Assembly: GCA_964247385.1 (NCBI GenBank)
Contig: CAXTUB010000001.1
Coordinates: 186,001-250,000 of the forward strand
DNA: 64,000 bases
Reading direction: 5' to 3'
From: TMP-86 sp964247385
GTDB taxonomy: Bacteria; Pseudomonadota; Gammaproteobacteria; Steroidobacterales; Steroidobacteraceae
Both the position numbers and the translations under genes were made by a program. The notes beneath the pieces were generated by a model that worked only from the letters and a program-made list of their open reading frames with translations, was not told the DNA's origin and ran no database searches. The first letter of the stretch is position 1. Every line of letters begins with the position of its first letter. Shown here piece after piece: positions 25,827 through 34,937 of the stretch.

Positions 25827-28430
25827 TCACGGGTGGTCTTGCTCCACCGCCTCCGCGCCCTCGTCGCCGCCGAGCGCATTCATCGCATCGTCGTCGCGCG
25901 GCAGCCCCTCGATGCGCTCCAGCCCCGAGAGGCGATCCCCCTCCTCCAGGCGAATGAGCCGCACGCCCTGAGTGTTGCGCCCCACCACGGAAATGTCCGC
26001 TACCGGCGTGCGCACCAGCGTGCCCGCCTGGCTCATGAGCATGATTTCATCATCCGGATTGACTTGCAGTGCGCCCACCATGGCGCCATTGCGCTCGGTG
26101 AGCTGCAGCGCAATCACACCTTGACCGCCGCGCCCGTGCACCGGGAAGTCAGCGAGCGGAGTGAGTTTGCCGAAGCCATTTTCAGACGCCGTGAGAATGA
26201 AGCCCGCGCCGGCCACGATGAGCGCGTTGACGAAATGCCCCTCGCCCAAACGAATGCCGCGCACGCCCGCGGCCTCGCGTCCCATCGAGCGCACTTCTTG
26301 CTCGTTGAAGCGGATGGCCTTGCCGGCCGTCGTGAACAACAAGATGTCGGACGCGCCGTGAGTGATCGATGCGCTGACGAGCGCATCGGCTGAATCCAGA
26401 TCCACTGCAATAATGCCGCTCGCACGCGGACGCGAGAATGCCGTCAGCGAAGTTTTCTTCACCGTGCCGAGCCGGGTGGCCATGAAAACGAACTGATCTT
26501 CCGCGAATTCCTTGATGGGCAACACGGCGCTGATGCGCTCGCCCTCGCTCAGCGGCAAGAGATTCACGATGGGCTTGCCGCGCGAGCCGCGGCTTGCCTG
26601 CGGCAATTGATAGACCTTGAGCCAGTACAGCTTGCCATGATCGGAGAAGCACAACAGCGTGTCATGGGTGTTGGCCACGAACAGCTTGTCGACGAAGTCC
26701 TCGTCCTTGACGGCCGTCGCGCTTTTTCCGCGGCCGCCCCGCCGCTGCGCTTGGTACGCGGAAACCGGCTGAGCTTTCGCATAGCCGCCGTGCGAGAGAG
26801 TGACCACCACGTCTTCCGGCGAAATCAAATCTTCAATGGTCAAATCTTCATGCGTCGAAATAATTTCGGTGCGGCGCCGGTCTCCAAAAGTCTGCTGCGC
26901 TTCTTCCAGTTCCGCGCGAATGACTTGCATGAGCCGCGCCGGCTCGGCGAGGATGACCGACAGCTCGCGGATGGCGTCGAGAACCTCCTGATATTCTGCG
27001 ATGACCTTGCCCTGCTCGAGCCCGGTGAGCCGATGCAGGCGCATATCCAGGATGGCCTGAGCTTGAATCTCCGTGAGCCGATATCCGCCGTCGACCCGGC
27101 CGAGCGGCGGCAATTCGGAAGGCGGACGGGTGCTGATGCCGCCCGCGCGCGCGAGCATTTCGGGCACGGCGCCCTCATTCCAAATGCGCGTGCAGAGCAC
27201 GGACTTCGCCTCTGCCGGAGAGGCCGATGCGCGAATCGCCGCGATGATGGCGTCGATGTTGGCCAGCGCGATGGCGAGGCCTTCGAGCACGTGGCCGCGC
27301 TCGCGCGCCTTGCGCAAATCGAACTGAGTTCGGCGCGTCACCACCTCGCGTCGGTGCCGCAGGAACGCCTCCAGCATTTCCTTCAGGGACAGGAGCCTGG
27401 GCTGACCGTCGACCAACGCGACCATGTTGACGCCGAACACCGTTTCCATCGGCGTCTGCGCATAGAGATTGTTGAGCAGGACTTCGGCCACCTCGCCGCG
27501 CTTCAACTCGATCACCACGCGCATGCCGTCTTTATCGCTCTCGTCCCGCAAGCCGTCGGAAGCGATCCCCTCGATGTGTTTGTCGCGCACCAAGTCGGCA
27601 ATGCGCTCGATGAGGCGCGCCTTGTTGACCTGATACGGAAGCTCCGTAATGACGATGGCTTGCCGATCGCCCTTGCCGACGTCTTCGAAATGAGTGCGTG
27701 CGCGCACGTGCAGGCGGCCGCGCCCGCTCTTGTAGGCCGAAACGATTTCCTGCGCGCCGTTGATGATGGCGGCAGTCGGAAAATCCGGCCCCGGCACGAT
27801 TTGCATCAATTGCGCGAGATTCATTGCCGGCTCATCGATCAGCGCGATGCAGGCTGCGAGGATCTCAGAAATATTGTGGGGCGGAATGTTGGTGGCCATG
27901 CCGACCGCGATGCCGGAAGACCCATTGATCAGGAGATTGGGCACGCGCGACGGCATGACCGCCGGCTCGCTTTCCGATTCATCGTAATTCGGAACGAAAT
28001 CGACGGTTTCCTTGTCAATGTCGGCCAGCAGCTCATGGGTGATCCGCGCCATGCGCACTTCGGTGTAGCGCATGGCCGCGGGGGGATCGCCATCCACCGA
28101 GCCGAAATTGCCTTGTCCGTCCACCAGCATGTAGCGCATGGAGAACGGCTGCGCCATGCGCACGATGGCGTCGTACACCGACGCATCGCCATGCGGGTGA
28201 TACTTGCCGATGACGTCGCCGACCACGCGCGCGGATTTCTTGTAAGCCCGGTTCCAATCATTGCCGAGCTCACGCATCGCAAACAACACTCGCCGATGCA
28301 CCGGCTTCAAACCGTCGCGCACATCCGGCAAGGCGCGGCCCACGATGACGCTCATGGCGTAATCGAGATACGACTTGCGCATCTCTTCTTCGAGATTGAC
28401 GGGCAGGATTTCGCGGGCGAATGAAGTCAT
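25827..28430 (-). CDS. gyrA: DNA gyrase subunit A
   Basis: An 867-residue topoisomerase II subunit. Active-site Tyr122 lies in AAMRYTEV. The quinolone-resistance region reads YHPHGDASVYD: at the E. coli numbering (which coincides here) position 83 is Ala and 84 is Ser, with Asp87 kept. The C-terminal beta-pinwheel carries the GyrA-box (QRRGGRGKSA) needed for wrapping and negative supercoiling, then a short acidic tail. It lies between serC and the divergent mtaD. Confidence 0.98.
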   Translation of the reverse strand: MTSFAREILPVNLEEEMRKSYLDYAMSVIVGRALPDVRDGLKPVHRRVLFAMRELGNDWNRAYKKSARVVGDVIGKYHPHGDASVYDAIVRMAQPFSMRYMLVDGQGNFGSVDGDPPAAMRYTEVRMARITHELLADIDKETVDFVPNYDESESEPAVMPSRVPNLLINGSSGIAVGMATNIPPHNISEILAACIALIDEPAMNLAQLMQIVPGPDFPTAAIINGAQEIVSAYKSGRGRLHVRARTHFEDVGKGDRQAIVITELPYQVNKARLIERIADLVRDKHIEGIASDGLRDESDKDGMRVVIELKRGEVAEVLLNNLYAQTPMETVFGVNMVALVDGQPRLLSLKEMLEAFLRHRREVVTRRTQFDLRKARERGHVLEGLAIALANIDAIIAAIRASASPAEAKSVLCTRIWNEGAVPEMLARAGGISTRPPSELPPLGRVDGGYRLTEIQAQAILDMRLHRLTGLEQGKVIAEYQEVLDAIRELSVILAEPARLMQVIRAELEEAQQTFGDRRRTEIISTHEDLTIEDLISPEDVVVTLSHGGYAKAQPVSAYQAQRRGGRGKSATAVKDEDFVDKLFVANTHDTLLCFSDHGKLYWLKVYQLPQASRGSRGKPIVNLLPLSEGERISAVLPIKEFAEDQFVFMATRLGTVKKTSLTAFSRPRASGIIAVDLDSADALVSASITHGASDILLFTTAGKAIRFNEQEVRSMGREAAGVRGIRLGEGHFVNALIVAGAGFILTASENGFGKLTPLADFPVHGRGGQGVIALQLTERNGAMVGALQVNPDDEIMLMSQAGTLVRTPVADISVVGRNTQGVRLIRLEEGDRLSGLERIEGLPRDDDAMNALGGDEGAEAVEQDHP

Positions 28431-28465
28431 GAGATCGAATACAAAAAGGCTTGGATTTCAGGCGC

Positions 28466-28471
28466 ATTCTA
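28466..28471 (-). promoter_or_regulatory. Candidate -10 box (TAGAAT) for gyrA
   Basis: TAGAAT on the minus strand, 35 bases before the gyrA ATG; no convincing -35 was found. Low-confidence call. Confidence 0.3.
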
Positions 28472-28527
28472 GCATAGCGAGCCTGGTTCTCCGGCGCGTA
28501 ATCCGCTGCCGCGGCAAGCGTACCCGC

Positions 28528-28533
28528 TATACT
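28528..28533 (+). promoter_or_regulatory. Candidate -10 box (TATACT) for the mtaD operon
   Basis: TATACT ends 7 bases before the GTG start at 28541, so transcription would begin at about the start codon. There is no Shine-Dalgarno before the GTG. The -35 match is weak. Confidence 0.45.
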
Positions 28534-28540
28534 GCTCGGC

Positions 28541-29902
28541 GTGTCGTCACCGCTCATTCACACGGTCATTCACGCGCGTTGGATTCTCGACATGAAGCAT
28601 CGCGCGCGAATTCTCGAAGGCCACGCGCTTGCCATTGCGGGCGAGCGCATCGCGGCGATCCTGCCGCAGCAGATGGCGCGTGAGTCCTATCGGCAAGCTG
28701 TTCACGTGCGCCGGGATCATCATGCGCTCATGCCCGGCCTCATCAATGCGCACACTCACGCCGCCATGTCGCTGTTGCGTGGCGTTGCGGACGGCTTGCC
28801 GCTGCACCGTTGGCTGAACGAGCGCATTTGGCCGCTGGAGCGCGAGTATGCCGATGTCGAGTTCGTGCGCGACGGCTCTGCGCTCGGCATGGCCGAGATG
28901 TTGAGCGCGGGCATCACGTGTTTCGGCGACATGTACTTCTTCCCGAATATTACGGCACGCATCGCCGCGGATCTCGGCATGCGTGCTTGCGTTGGATTGC
29001 CCATCGCCGAATTTCCGACTCGCTGGGCATGCGATGCCAATGAATATTTGAGCAAAGCCTTGGAGGTGCGGGATGAGTTGCGTGATCTGCCGTTGATTCG
29101 CACCCAATTCGCCCCGCATGCGCCGTACACCGTGGCCGACGGCACGTTCGAACGCCTGCGTACGCTCGCCGATGAGCTCGACGCGGGCATCGTAATTCAT
29201 CTGCACGAGTCTCCTTCCGAGATTGCCGCCTCGCTCGACCGGCACGGTGTGCGGCCCATCGAGCGCCTGGAGTCGTTGGGTATCCTCAACCCCTCGCTCA
29301 CTGCCGTGCACATGACGTGTGCAAACGAGGAGGATATTGCGCGCGCTCAGGCCGCCGGCATCAGCGTGACGCTCTGTCCGGAATCCAACTTGAAACTGGG
29401 AAATGGCGCACCGCCCATCGGCGCGTGGGCCGCCGCGTCGGTTCCGTTGGCGCTCGGCACGGATGGCGCGGCGTCCAACAATGATCTGGATTTGTGGGCC
29501 GAAGCCAAGCTCGCGGCATTGCTCGGCGGCGTGTCGTCTTCCGGCGAGCCCGTCGTCAATGCATGGGATGCGCTGCGCATGCTCACCACGGGCGGCGCCG
29601 CCGCGCTGGGGCTGGCTCACGAGGTGGGCACGCTCGAGGTTGGAAAGCTCGCGGATTTGTGCTGCGTGGATTTCGATCAGGCGCACATGCAGCCCGTGTA
29701 CGATGTGGCCGCACAACTCATCTTTAGCGGCGGGCGCGACGCGGTGAGCGATGTATGGGTTGCGGGACGCCAACTGATCAAGGAACGCAGATTCGAGCAG
29801 CTCGATTGGCCCGCGCTGCGTGCGCGAGCGCAGAGCTGGCGTGAGGCGATCGACGCTTCGGCTATGGCCCTTCGCGTCGATGCGCTGGCGGCTGTCTCTT
29901 GA
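28541..29902 (+). CDS. mtaD: TRZ/ATZ-family amidohydrolase, probable 5'-methylthioadenosine/S-adenosylhomocysteine deaminase
   Basis: A 453-residue metal-dependent deaminase: metal-binding HTHAAMS (about residue 71), H in QFAPHAPYT, HLHES and the conserved LGTDGAASNN. The family removes the amino group of MTA or SAH. Orthologues stand next to gyrA and before ubiG in Pseudomonas, as here. GTG start; the conserved strand IHARWILD begins so early that a later start is unlikely. The stop overlaps the ubiG TTG start by 4 bases. Confidence 0.88.
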   Translation: MSSPLIHTVIHARWILDMKHRARILEGHALAIAGERIAAILPQQMARESYRQAVHVRRDHHALMPGLINAHTHAAMSLLRGVADGLPLHRWLNERIWPLEREYADVEFVRDGSALGMAEMLSAGITCFGDMYFFPNITARIAADLGMRACVGLPIAEFPTRWACDANEYLSKALEVRDELRDLPLIRTQFAPHAPYTVADGTFERLRTLADELDAGIVIHLHESPSEIAASLDRHGVRPIERLESLGILNPSLTAVHMTCANEEDIARAQAAGISVTLCPESNLKLGNGAPPIGAWAAASVPLALGTDGAASNNDLDLWAEAKLAALLGGVSSSGEPVVNAWDALRMLTTGGAAALGLAHEVGTLEVGKLADLCCVDFDQAHMQPVYDVAAQLIFSGGRDAVSDVWVAGRQLIKERRFEQLDWPALRARAQSWREAIDASAMALRVDALAAVS

Positions 29903-30636
29903 GCCGCAACGTCGACGCTGCCGAGATTGCCAAGTTCGATGCGCTCGCGCAGAGCTGGTGGGACGAGCGCGGCTCGTCCCGTTTGTTGCACGATTTGAAC
30001 CCCGTGCGTTTGGGATACATCAAGCAGCGTGCGCAGTTGCGCGGCGCGCGCGTCCTCGATGTCGGGTGCGGGGGCGGCATCTTGAGCGAAAGCTTGAGCC
30101 GCGAGGGCGCTATCGTCACCGCAATCGATCTGGCGGAAGGTGCGCTGTCGGTCGCGAGGCTCCACGCCATCGAATCGGGGCTTGCGATCGACTATCGCGC
30201 CGTATCGGTCGAAGAGTTATCGCTCGAGGCGCCAAATTCTTTCGATATCGTGATTTGCATGGAAATGCTCGAACACGTCCCCGCGCCTGAAAGCGTCATT
30301 CGCGCCATGGCGCAGATTGCCGAGCCCGGAGCGTCGGTGTTCGTATCGACGATCAATCGCAATGCGCGCGCATTTGTCACAGCCATCATCGGTGCGGAGC
30401 TCATTGCCCGGGCCCTGCCGCGCGGCACGCACGAGTATCGCAAGTTCATCAAGCCCTCTGAGCTTGCGGCCGAAGCCCGGCGCGCGGGGTTGGAATTGGA
30501 AGACACGGCCGGAATTGGCTTCAATCCGCTGTTGCAAACTTTCAGCCTCGGCACGGACGTGAGCGTCAACTATCTCGCGCATTTCAAGCGGCGCGAAATT
30601 GAACGCGGCCGCCGCGCTTGCGCACCCGCCGCATGA
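29899..30636 (+). CDS. ubiG: Ubiquinone biosynthesis O-methyltransferase
   Basis: A 245-residue class I SAM methyltransferase that does both O-methylations in ubiquinone synthesis. It opens AAEIAKFDALAQSWWDERG, typical of UbiG, has SAM motif I VLDVGCGGGILSE (about residues 51-63), post-I AIDLAEG, and the late segment YLAHFKR. TTG start overlaps the mtaD stop. Second gene of the five-gene operon. Confidence 0.96.
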   Translation: MSRNVDAAEIAKFDALAQSWWDERGSSRLLHDLNPVRLGYIKQRAQLRGARVLDVGCGGGILSESLSREGAIVTAIDLAEGALSVARLHAIESGLAIDYRAVSVEELSLEAPNSFDIVICMEMLEHVPAPESVIRAMAQIAEPGASVFVSTINRNARAFVTAIIGAELIARALPRGTHEYRKFIKPSELAAEARRAGLELEDTAGIGFNPLLQTFSLGTDVSVNYLAHFKRREIERGRRACAPAA

Positions 30637-31366
30637 TTCGCCGGAGGCGCACGGCTTGACTGACGCAGACGCTCGCGCAATTTCGCCGCAGAGCGGGCAT
30701 GCCGCGGTTGCTGCCATCTTGTTCGATCTCGATGGCACGTTGCTCGATACGGCGCCTGACCTCGTGGCCACTCTGAACCGACTGCGCGCACGCGAAAGCC
30801 TGCCGCCGCTTGCGTTGGATTCGCTCCGCGCGCATGCAAGCCATGGCTCGGCACGATTGATCCAAGTCGGATTTGCCGAGCGCTCGCTTGCGGAGCAACA
30901 AGCCTTGCAGAAGGAATTCCTGCGCGATTATCGTGAGCATCTGAGCGAAGGGACGACGCTTTTCGATGGCATGTCGAGCCTCATCGACGAGATTCGCTCC
31001 TTGGGCTTGCGCACCGGCATCGTCACCAACAAGCCGGGCTGGCTCACGACGCCGCTCTTGCGAGGTTTGCAACTGGATACGACGTTCGATTGTGTGGTCA
31101 GCGGCGACACAGTGGAGTTTTGCAAACCTCACCCGAAGCCCATGCTGCATGCAGCCGAGCTGTTGAAGTTGAGGCCTGCGCAATGTGTCTACTTGGGAGA
31201 TGCCGAGCGTGACGTGCAGGCCGCGCAAGCAGCGGGCATGCCGGCGCTGGTCGCGTTATACGGATACCTCGACCCAGCGGAAGACATCCGATCGTGGAAG
31301 GCGGACGGCAACGTGCTGGTGCCGCAGGATGTCATTCCTTGGCTGCGGGCGCATGGCTATTTATGA
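30599..31366 (+). CDS. mupP: HAD phosphatase, probable MurNAc 6-phosphate phosphatase MupP (Gph-like)
   Basis: A 255-residue HAD hydrolase with motif I DLDGT (43-49), Thr in GIVTNKP (motif II), Lys in CKPHPKP (motif III) and GDAERDVQAA (motif IV). By sequence alone it is phosphoglycolate phosphatase-like. The position between ubiG and a YciK-type SDR is that of Pseudomonas mupP, which acts in the AmgK/MurU cell-wall recycling route, so MupP is my preferred call. TTG at 30599 overlaps ubiG by 38 bases; TTG at 30656 is an alternative that trims 19 unconserved residues. Confidence 0.82.
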   Translation: MNAAAALAHPPHDSPEAHGLTDADARAISPQSGHAAVAAILFDLDGTLLDTAPDLVATLNRLRARESLPPLALDSLRAHASHGSARLIQVGFAERSLAEQQALQKEFLRDYREHLSEGTTLFDGMSSLIDEIRSLGLRTGIVTNKPGWLTTPLLRGLQLDTTFDCVVSGDTVEFCKPHPKPMLHAAELLKLRPAQCVYLGDAERDVQAAQAAGMPALVALYGYLDPAEDIRSWKADGNVLVPQDVIPWLRAHGYL

Positions 31367-32619
31367 GCGGCGCCACCGTGCTGGCTGCATTGATCGGGCT
31401 CGCGCTCGGCATCCTGGTGACGCTGGTCGCGCGGATGCGCCGCGAGCACTCCCTACATTTAGAGCTCGCATCGTTGCGTGAGCGGCTGAAGAACGAGAGC
31501 GAGTCGGCCATGGAGCGCGAACGTCACGATGAGCTCGTGCGCCAGTCGCTTCAAGGAACCTTCGGCGAGCTCGCGAGCGATTCCCTGCGGCGAAACAGCG
31601 AGATGTTCCTGCAGGTTGCCGCCGAGCGTCTGGGAAGGCATCAAGCCGAAAGCGTGCAATCCCTGCACGAGCGCGAGACTGCGATATCGAACTTGGTGCA
31701 GCCCATTCGCGAGGCGCTGAGCAAAGCCGAGACGCAGATTGCGGCCATTGAGAAAGACCGCGTGGATGCTTTCGCGACCTTACGCGCGCAGATGGAATAT
31801 TTGAGCGCGGGGCAGGCGACGCTGTCGAAGGAGACTCGCAACCTGGTGACTGCGCTGCGCCGGCCCGAAGTTCGGGGGCGCTGGGGCGAGCTCACGTTGC
31901 GCCGACTGCTCGAGCTCTCCGGCATGAGCGCACACGTGGATTTCACCGAGCAAGAGGTCGTTGCGACCGCCGCCGGCGTTCTGCGGCCCGATGCCATCGT
32001 GCATCTGCACGATCGGCGCCACATTGCGATTGATGTCAAGACGCCGCTCGATGCCTACCTATGCGCGATGGAGGCGCAGGATGAAAGCGAGCGAGACGTG
32101 CAGATGCGCCGCCATGCGCAAGTGGTGGGCGCACGCGTGCGCGAGCTCGCGGCGAAGAAATATTGGGCGCAGTTCGAGCAGAGCCCCGAATTCGTGGTGA
32201 TGTTTCTGCCGGGCGACCAATTCTTGTCGGCCGCCATGCAGCATGGCGTGACTTTGATGGACGAGGCCTTACGGCAAAATGTCATTTTTGCCACGCCCTC
32301 GAGTTTGATCGCCCTCTTGAAGACAGTGGAATACGGTTGGAAGCAGTCCGCACTGGCGGCGAACGCAGACGAGGTGCGCAAGCTCGGCGAAGACGTGTAC
32401 CGGCGGCTTGCGGCGTTCGGCGATCACATGGCCAAGCTCGGTAAATCACTGACGGGCAGCGTCGATTCTTTCAATCGCGCCGTAGGCTCGCTCGAGCAGA
32501 GCGTATTGCCGGCGACGCGCCGCTTTCCTGAGCTGGGCTTGCGAGTTGATCGCACTCTCGAGGTGATCGAGCCCGTGGAGGCGTTGGCGCGAACGCCGCG
32601 AGGCTGTGCCGATTCATGA
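31363..32619 (+). CDS. rmuC: DNA recombination protein RmuC
   Basis: A 418-residue protein. One N-terminal membrane segment (about residues 4-24) is followed by a coiled coil and the RmuC core (about 150-350), with RGRWGELTLRRLLELSGM and a PD-(D/E)xK-like patch around IAIDVKTPLDAYL. RmuC limits rearrangements at repeats, and a nuclease role is inferred for the family. ATG at 31363 overlaps the mupP TGA by 4 bases, and its own stop overlaps the next gene. Confidence 0.95.
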   Translation: MSGATVLAALIGLALGILVTLVARMRREHSLHLELASLRERLKNESESAMERERHDELVRQSLQGTFGELASDSLRRNSEMFLQVAAERLGRHQAESVQSLHERETAISNLVQPIREALSKAETQIAAIEKDRVDAFATLRAQMEYLSAGQATLSKETRNLVTALRRPEVRGRWGELTLRRLLELSGMSAHVDFTEQEVVATAAGVLRPDAIVHLHDRRHIAIDVKTPLDAYLCAMEAQDESERDVQMRRHAQVVGARVRELAAKKYWAQFEQSPEFVVMFLPGDQFLSAAMQHGVTLMDEALRQNVIFATPSSLIALLKTVEYGWKQSALAANADEVRKLGEDVYRRLAAFGDHMAKLGKSLTGSVDSFNRAVGSLEQSVLPATRRFPELGLRVDRTLEVIEPVEALARTPRGCADS

Positions 32620-33365
32620 ATGATCCGCGCAAATATGAGCCGCCGCCGCAGTTGCTGGCGGGGCGCAGCGTGCTGATCACCGGCGCCAGCAGCGGCCTCG
32701 GGCGCGCGTTGTCGCTCGCAGCCGCCGGCGCAGGCGCCCATGTCATTCTTTGTGCGCGCAATACGCGCCGGCTCGAAGCGCTTTACGATGAGATCGTCGC
32801 CGCAAAAAATCCTGAGCCCACGCTCGCCACGTTCGATTTCGCGACCGCGGATGCGCAGGCGTACGATGGCCTTGCCGCACAGGTCGCCGCGCAATTTGGC
32901 GCGCTCGACGGTTTGGTGCATTGCGCAGCGCTGCTCGGCGACCGCACACCCCTCGAGCAGTACGACGTGCCCACGTGGTGCAAGACCTTGCACGTGGACC
33001 TTACCGCGCCTTTCATCCTGACTCAGGTGCTCGCGCCCGCCCTGAAACGCGCGGTGGATGGGTCAGTTGTTTTTGTCAGCAGCAGCGTTGCACGCACGCC
33101 CAAAGCATACTGGGGCGCATACAGCGTCGCGAAGGCCGGTCTCGAGGCCCTGGCGGCCATGCTGGCCATCGAGTGGGAGACTTACGCGAATTTGCGGGTC
33201 AACACCGTCAACCCCGGCGCCTTGCGCACTCCCATGCGCGCGGCGGCGTATCCCGCCGAGCGCCCCGAGTCGGTGCTTTCGCCGGCCCTGGTATGCCCAC
33301 TGTTCCTGTATCTATTGGGTGCGGACAGCCGGGGCATCAGCGGCCAGTTTTTCGCCGCGCAGTAG
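32616..33365 (+). CDS. yciK: Short-chain dehydrogenase/reductase, YciK-like
   Basis: A 249-residue classical SDR with TGASSGLG (about residues 23-30), catalytic Ser in VSSSVA and the YSVAK pair. NVNPG is replaced by TVNPG. The family is related to YciK of E. coli and the SDR after mupP in Pseudomonas; its substrate is unknown. Last gene of the operon; its 3' end overlaps the convergent rluB-like gene by 29 bases. Confidence 0.85.
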   Translation: MNDPRKYEPPPQLLAGRSVLITGASSGLGRALSLAAAGAGAHVILCARNTRRLEALYDEIVAAKNPEPTLATFDFATADAQAYDGLAAQVAAQFGALDGLVHCAALLGDRTPLEQYDVPTWCKTLHVDLTAPFILTQVLAPALKRAVDGSVVFVSSSVARTPKAYWGAYSVAKAGLEALAAMLAIEWETYANLRVNTVNPGALRTPMRAAAYPAERPESVLSPALVCPLFLYLLGADSRGISGQFFAAQ

Positions 33366-34155
33366 GCCTTCGAGCGCGCCGCGCCGCGCTCGGCTGTTCT
33401 TCATCCGGCTCTGAGGCGAGCGAGCGTAATAACTGACTCCGCTCGCTTGCGCTCACCACGCGCACGCGTCCACGCGGCAATTCGCGCCCGAGCTTCAACG
33501 GCCCCAAGCCGATGCGCATGAGACGGCCGACCATGACGCCGCGTGCCGCCAGCCAATGCCGCAACAGCGCCGGCCGCGTGTCGCGCGCGATGCATTGCAG
33601 CCAATGATTCGACGCACCGCCCGTTCGCAAACTCGCGGCCACGATATGCAATCTCCCGGACTCGATTTCGCGCGCGGTCAAGAGCTCGGCAACGAGGGCT
33701 TCATCGAGGGGACCGCGAGCCCTCATCATGAATTCGATGTCAATCATAAAAGCCCGGCGTGCGATGCGTTGCGCCAATGCGCCGTCCGCGCACAAGAGCT
33801 CGAGTCCGCCATCAACCGGTGGTAAGGGCAGCACGGGTACCCATCGCCTCGACCGCGACTTGATGCCATGCTCGCGCGCATGCCTCATGACCGACTCGAT
33901 GTCGAGAGGCGTACCCGGCGAGCGATGCAACAGGACGAGCTCCGCCGCGGCCGACGCATCCGTTTTGAATCGAACCGTGCGGCCATCCAATGTGATGCGA
34001 TCGCGGTGGTCTACCTTGGCGCCTGGAAGCGGCGCGGCGCCATTCACGAGCACACGTCCCGCAGCGATCCACCGCTCGATGTCGCGGCGCGAGCCGAGAC
34101 CCGCCAAGGCTAAAAATTTTTGGATGCGCTCCGGCACGACGATGCGGAAATTCAA
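33337..34155 (-). CDS. RluB-like pseudouridine synthase homologue lacking the catalytic motif
   Basis: 272 residues from TTG. An S4 RNA-binding domain is intact (about residues 8-60, ERIQKFLALAGLGSRRDIERWI). The following region aligns with the RsuA/RluB fold, including a segment ending DGALAQRI. Where active enzymes have GRLDxxTSGLLL, this protein has LPLPPVDGGLEL (109-120), so Pro112 replaces the catalytic Asp. The C-terminus is Arg-rich. It stands after scpA-scpB where rluB is often found. I infer an RNA-binding paralogue without synthase activity. Confidence 0.7.
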   Translation of the reverse strand: MNFRIVVPERIQKFLALAGLGSRRDIERWIAAGRVLVNGAAPLPGAKVDHRDRITLDGRTVRFKTDASAAAELVLLHRSPGTPLDIESVMRHAREHGIKSRSRRWVPVLPLPPVDGGLELLCADGALAQRIARRAFMIDIEFMMRARGPLDEALVAELLTAREIESGRLHIVAASLRTGGASNHWLQCIARDTRPALLRHWLAARGVMVGRLMRIGLGPLKLGRELPRGRVRVVSASERSQLLRSLASEPDEEQPSAARRARRPTARRKTGR

Positions 34156-34185
34156 TTCGGCGCGGCTGCATGCCGCTTGCCGAAA

Positions 34186-34926
34186 TCAGCGGTCCGCGAC
34201 CGCCGCTGCAGCCAAGGCGTGCGACTCCACTCCACCCCGCTCGGTGTCATCCGTGTAGCCGGCGCGCGCCGAACCGGCCGAGTCGTCGTCGGCCGCTTCT
34301 GAAGCCAGGGCCTGTGCGGACACGGTCACGTCACCGGAGCCGGCCGGTCCGTCCACCATCGGCGCTTCTCCCGGCAAAGTGAGCTGCGTGCGCAGATGCT
34401 CCATTTCTTTCAACTGCGAAAGGGCGGGCAGCTCCTCGAGTTGTTTCAGGCTGAAGTAGTTCAAGAATTCTTGCGTAGTGCCCAGGAGCTCGGGCCGGCC
34501 GGGCACGTCTCGATGGCCCACGATTCGGATCCAGTTCCGCTCGAGCAGCATCTTGATGATATTGGGATTGACAGCCACTCCGCGGATCGATTCGATTTCG
34601 CCGCGCGTGATGGGTTGACGATAAGCAACCAAGGCAAGCGTCTCGAGCAACGCGCGCGAATAGCGCACCGGCCGCTCTTGCCAAAGCTTGGATACCGGCT
34701 CGGCAACGTCCGAACGAATCTGCACCCGAAAGCCCCCGGCTACTTCCTTCAGCTCGATGCCGCGACCTTGATAGTCCGACTCGAGCGCGCTCAGAGCCTG
34801 GCGAATGTCGCGCGGCTGCGGCGCCTCGCTTCCGGAGAACAGCGCGGCGAGCTCCGGCACGGCGAGCGGGCGTCCGGCGGCGAGCAACGCCGCTTCGATG
34901 ACATTTTTCACCTGAGCATCGTTCAT
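34186..34926 (-). CDS. scpB: Segregation and condensation protein B
   Basis: A 246-residue subunit with two winged helices, starting MNDAQVKNVIEAALLAAGRPL and containing YRQPITRGEIESIRG and LLGTTQEFLNYF. It forms the condensin with ScpA and SMC (smc at 42581-46093). Good AAGGAG Shine-Dalgarno before ATG 34926. The last 50 or so residues are acidic, Ala-rich and probably disordered. Confidence 0.96.
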   Translation of the reverse strand: MNDAQVKNVIEAALLAAGRPLAVPELAALFSGSEAPQPRDIRQALSALESDYQGRGIELKEVAGGFRVQIRSDVAEPVSKLWQERPVRYSRALLETLALVAYRQPITRGEIESIRGVAVNPNIIKMLLERNWIRIVGHRDVPGRPELLGTTQEFLNYFSLKQLEELPALSQLKEMEHLRTQLTLPGEAPMVDGPAGSGDVTVSAQALASEAADDDSAGSARAGYTDDTERGGVESHALAAAAVADR

Positions 34927-34937
34927 GAGATCTCCTT

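Noticed and set aside
26607..28424. 605-codon open frame antisense to gyrA
   Set aside because: Same cause: complementary frame of a GC-rich gene, with low-complexity His/Arg/Asp-rich product.
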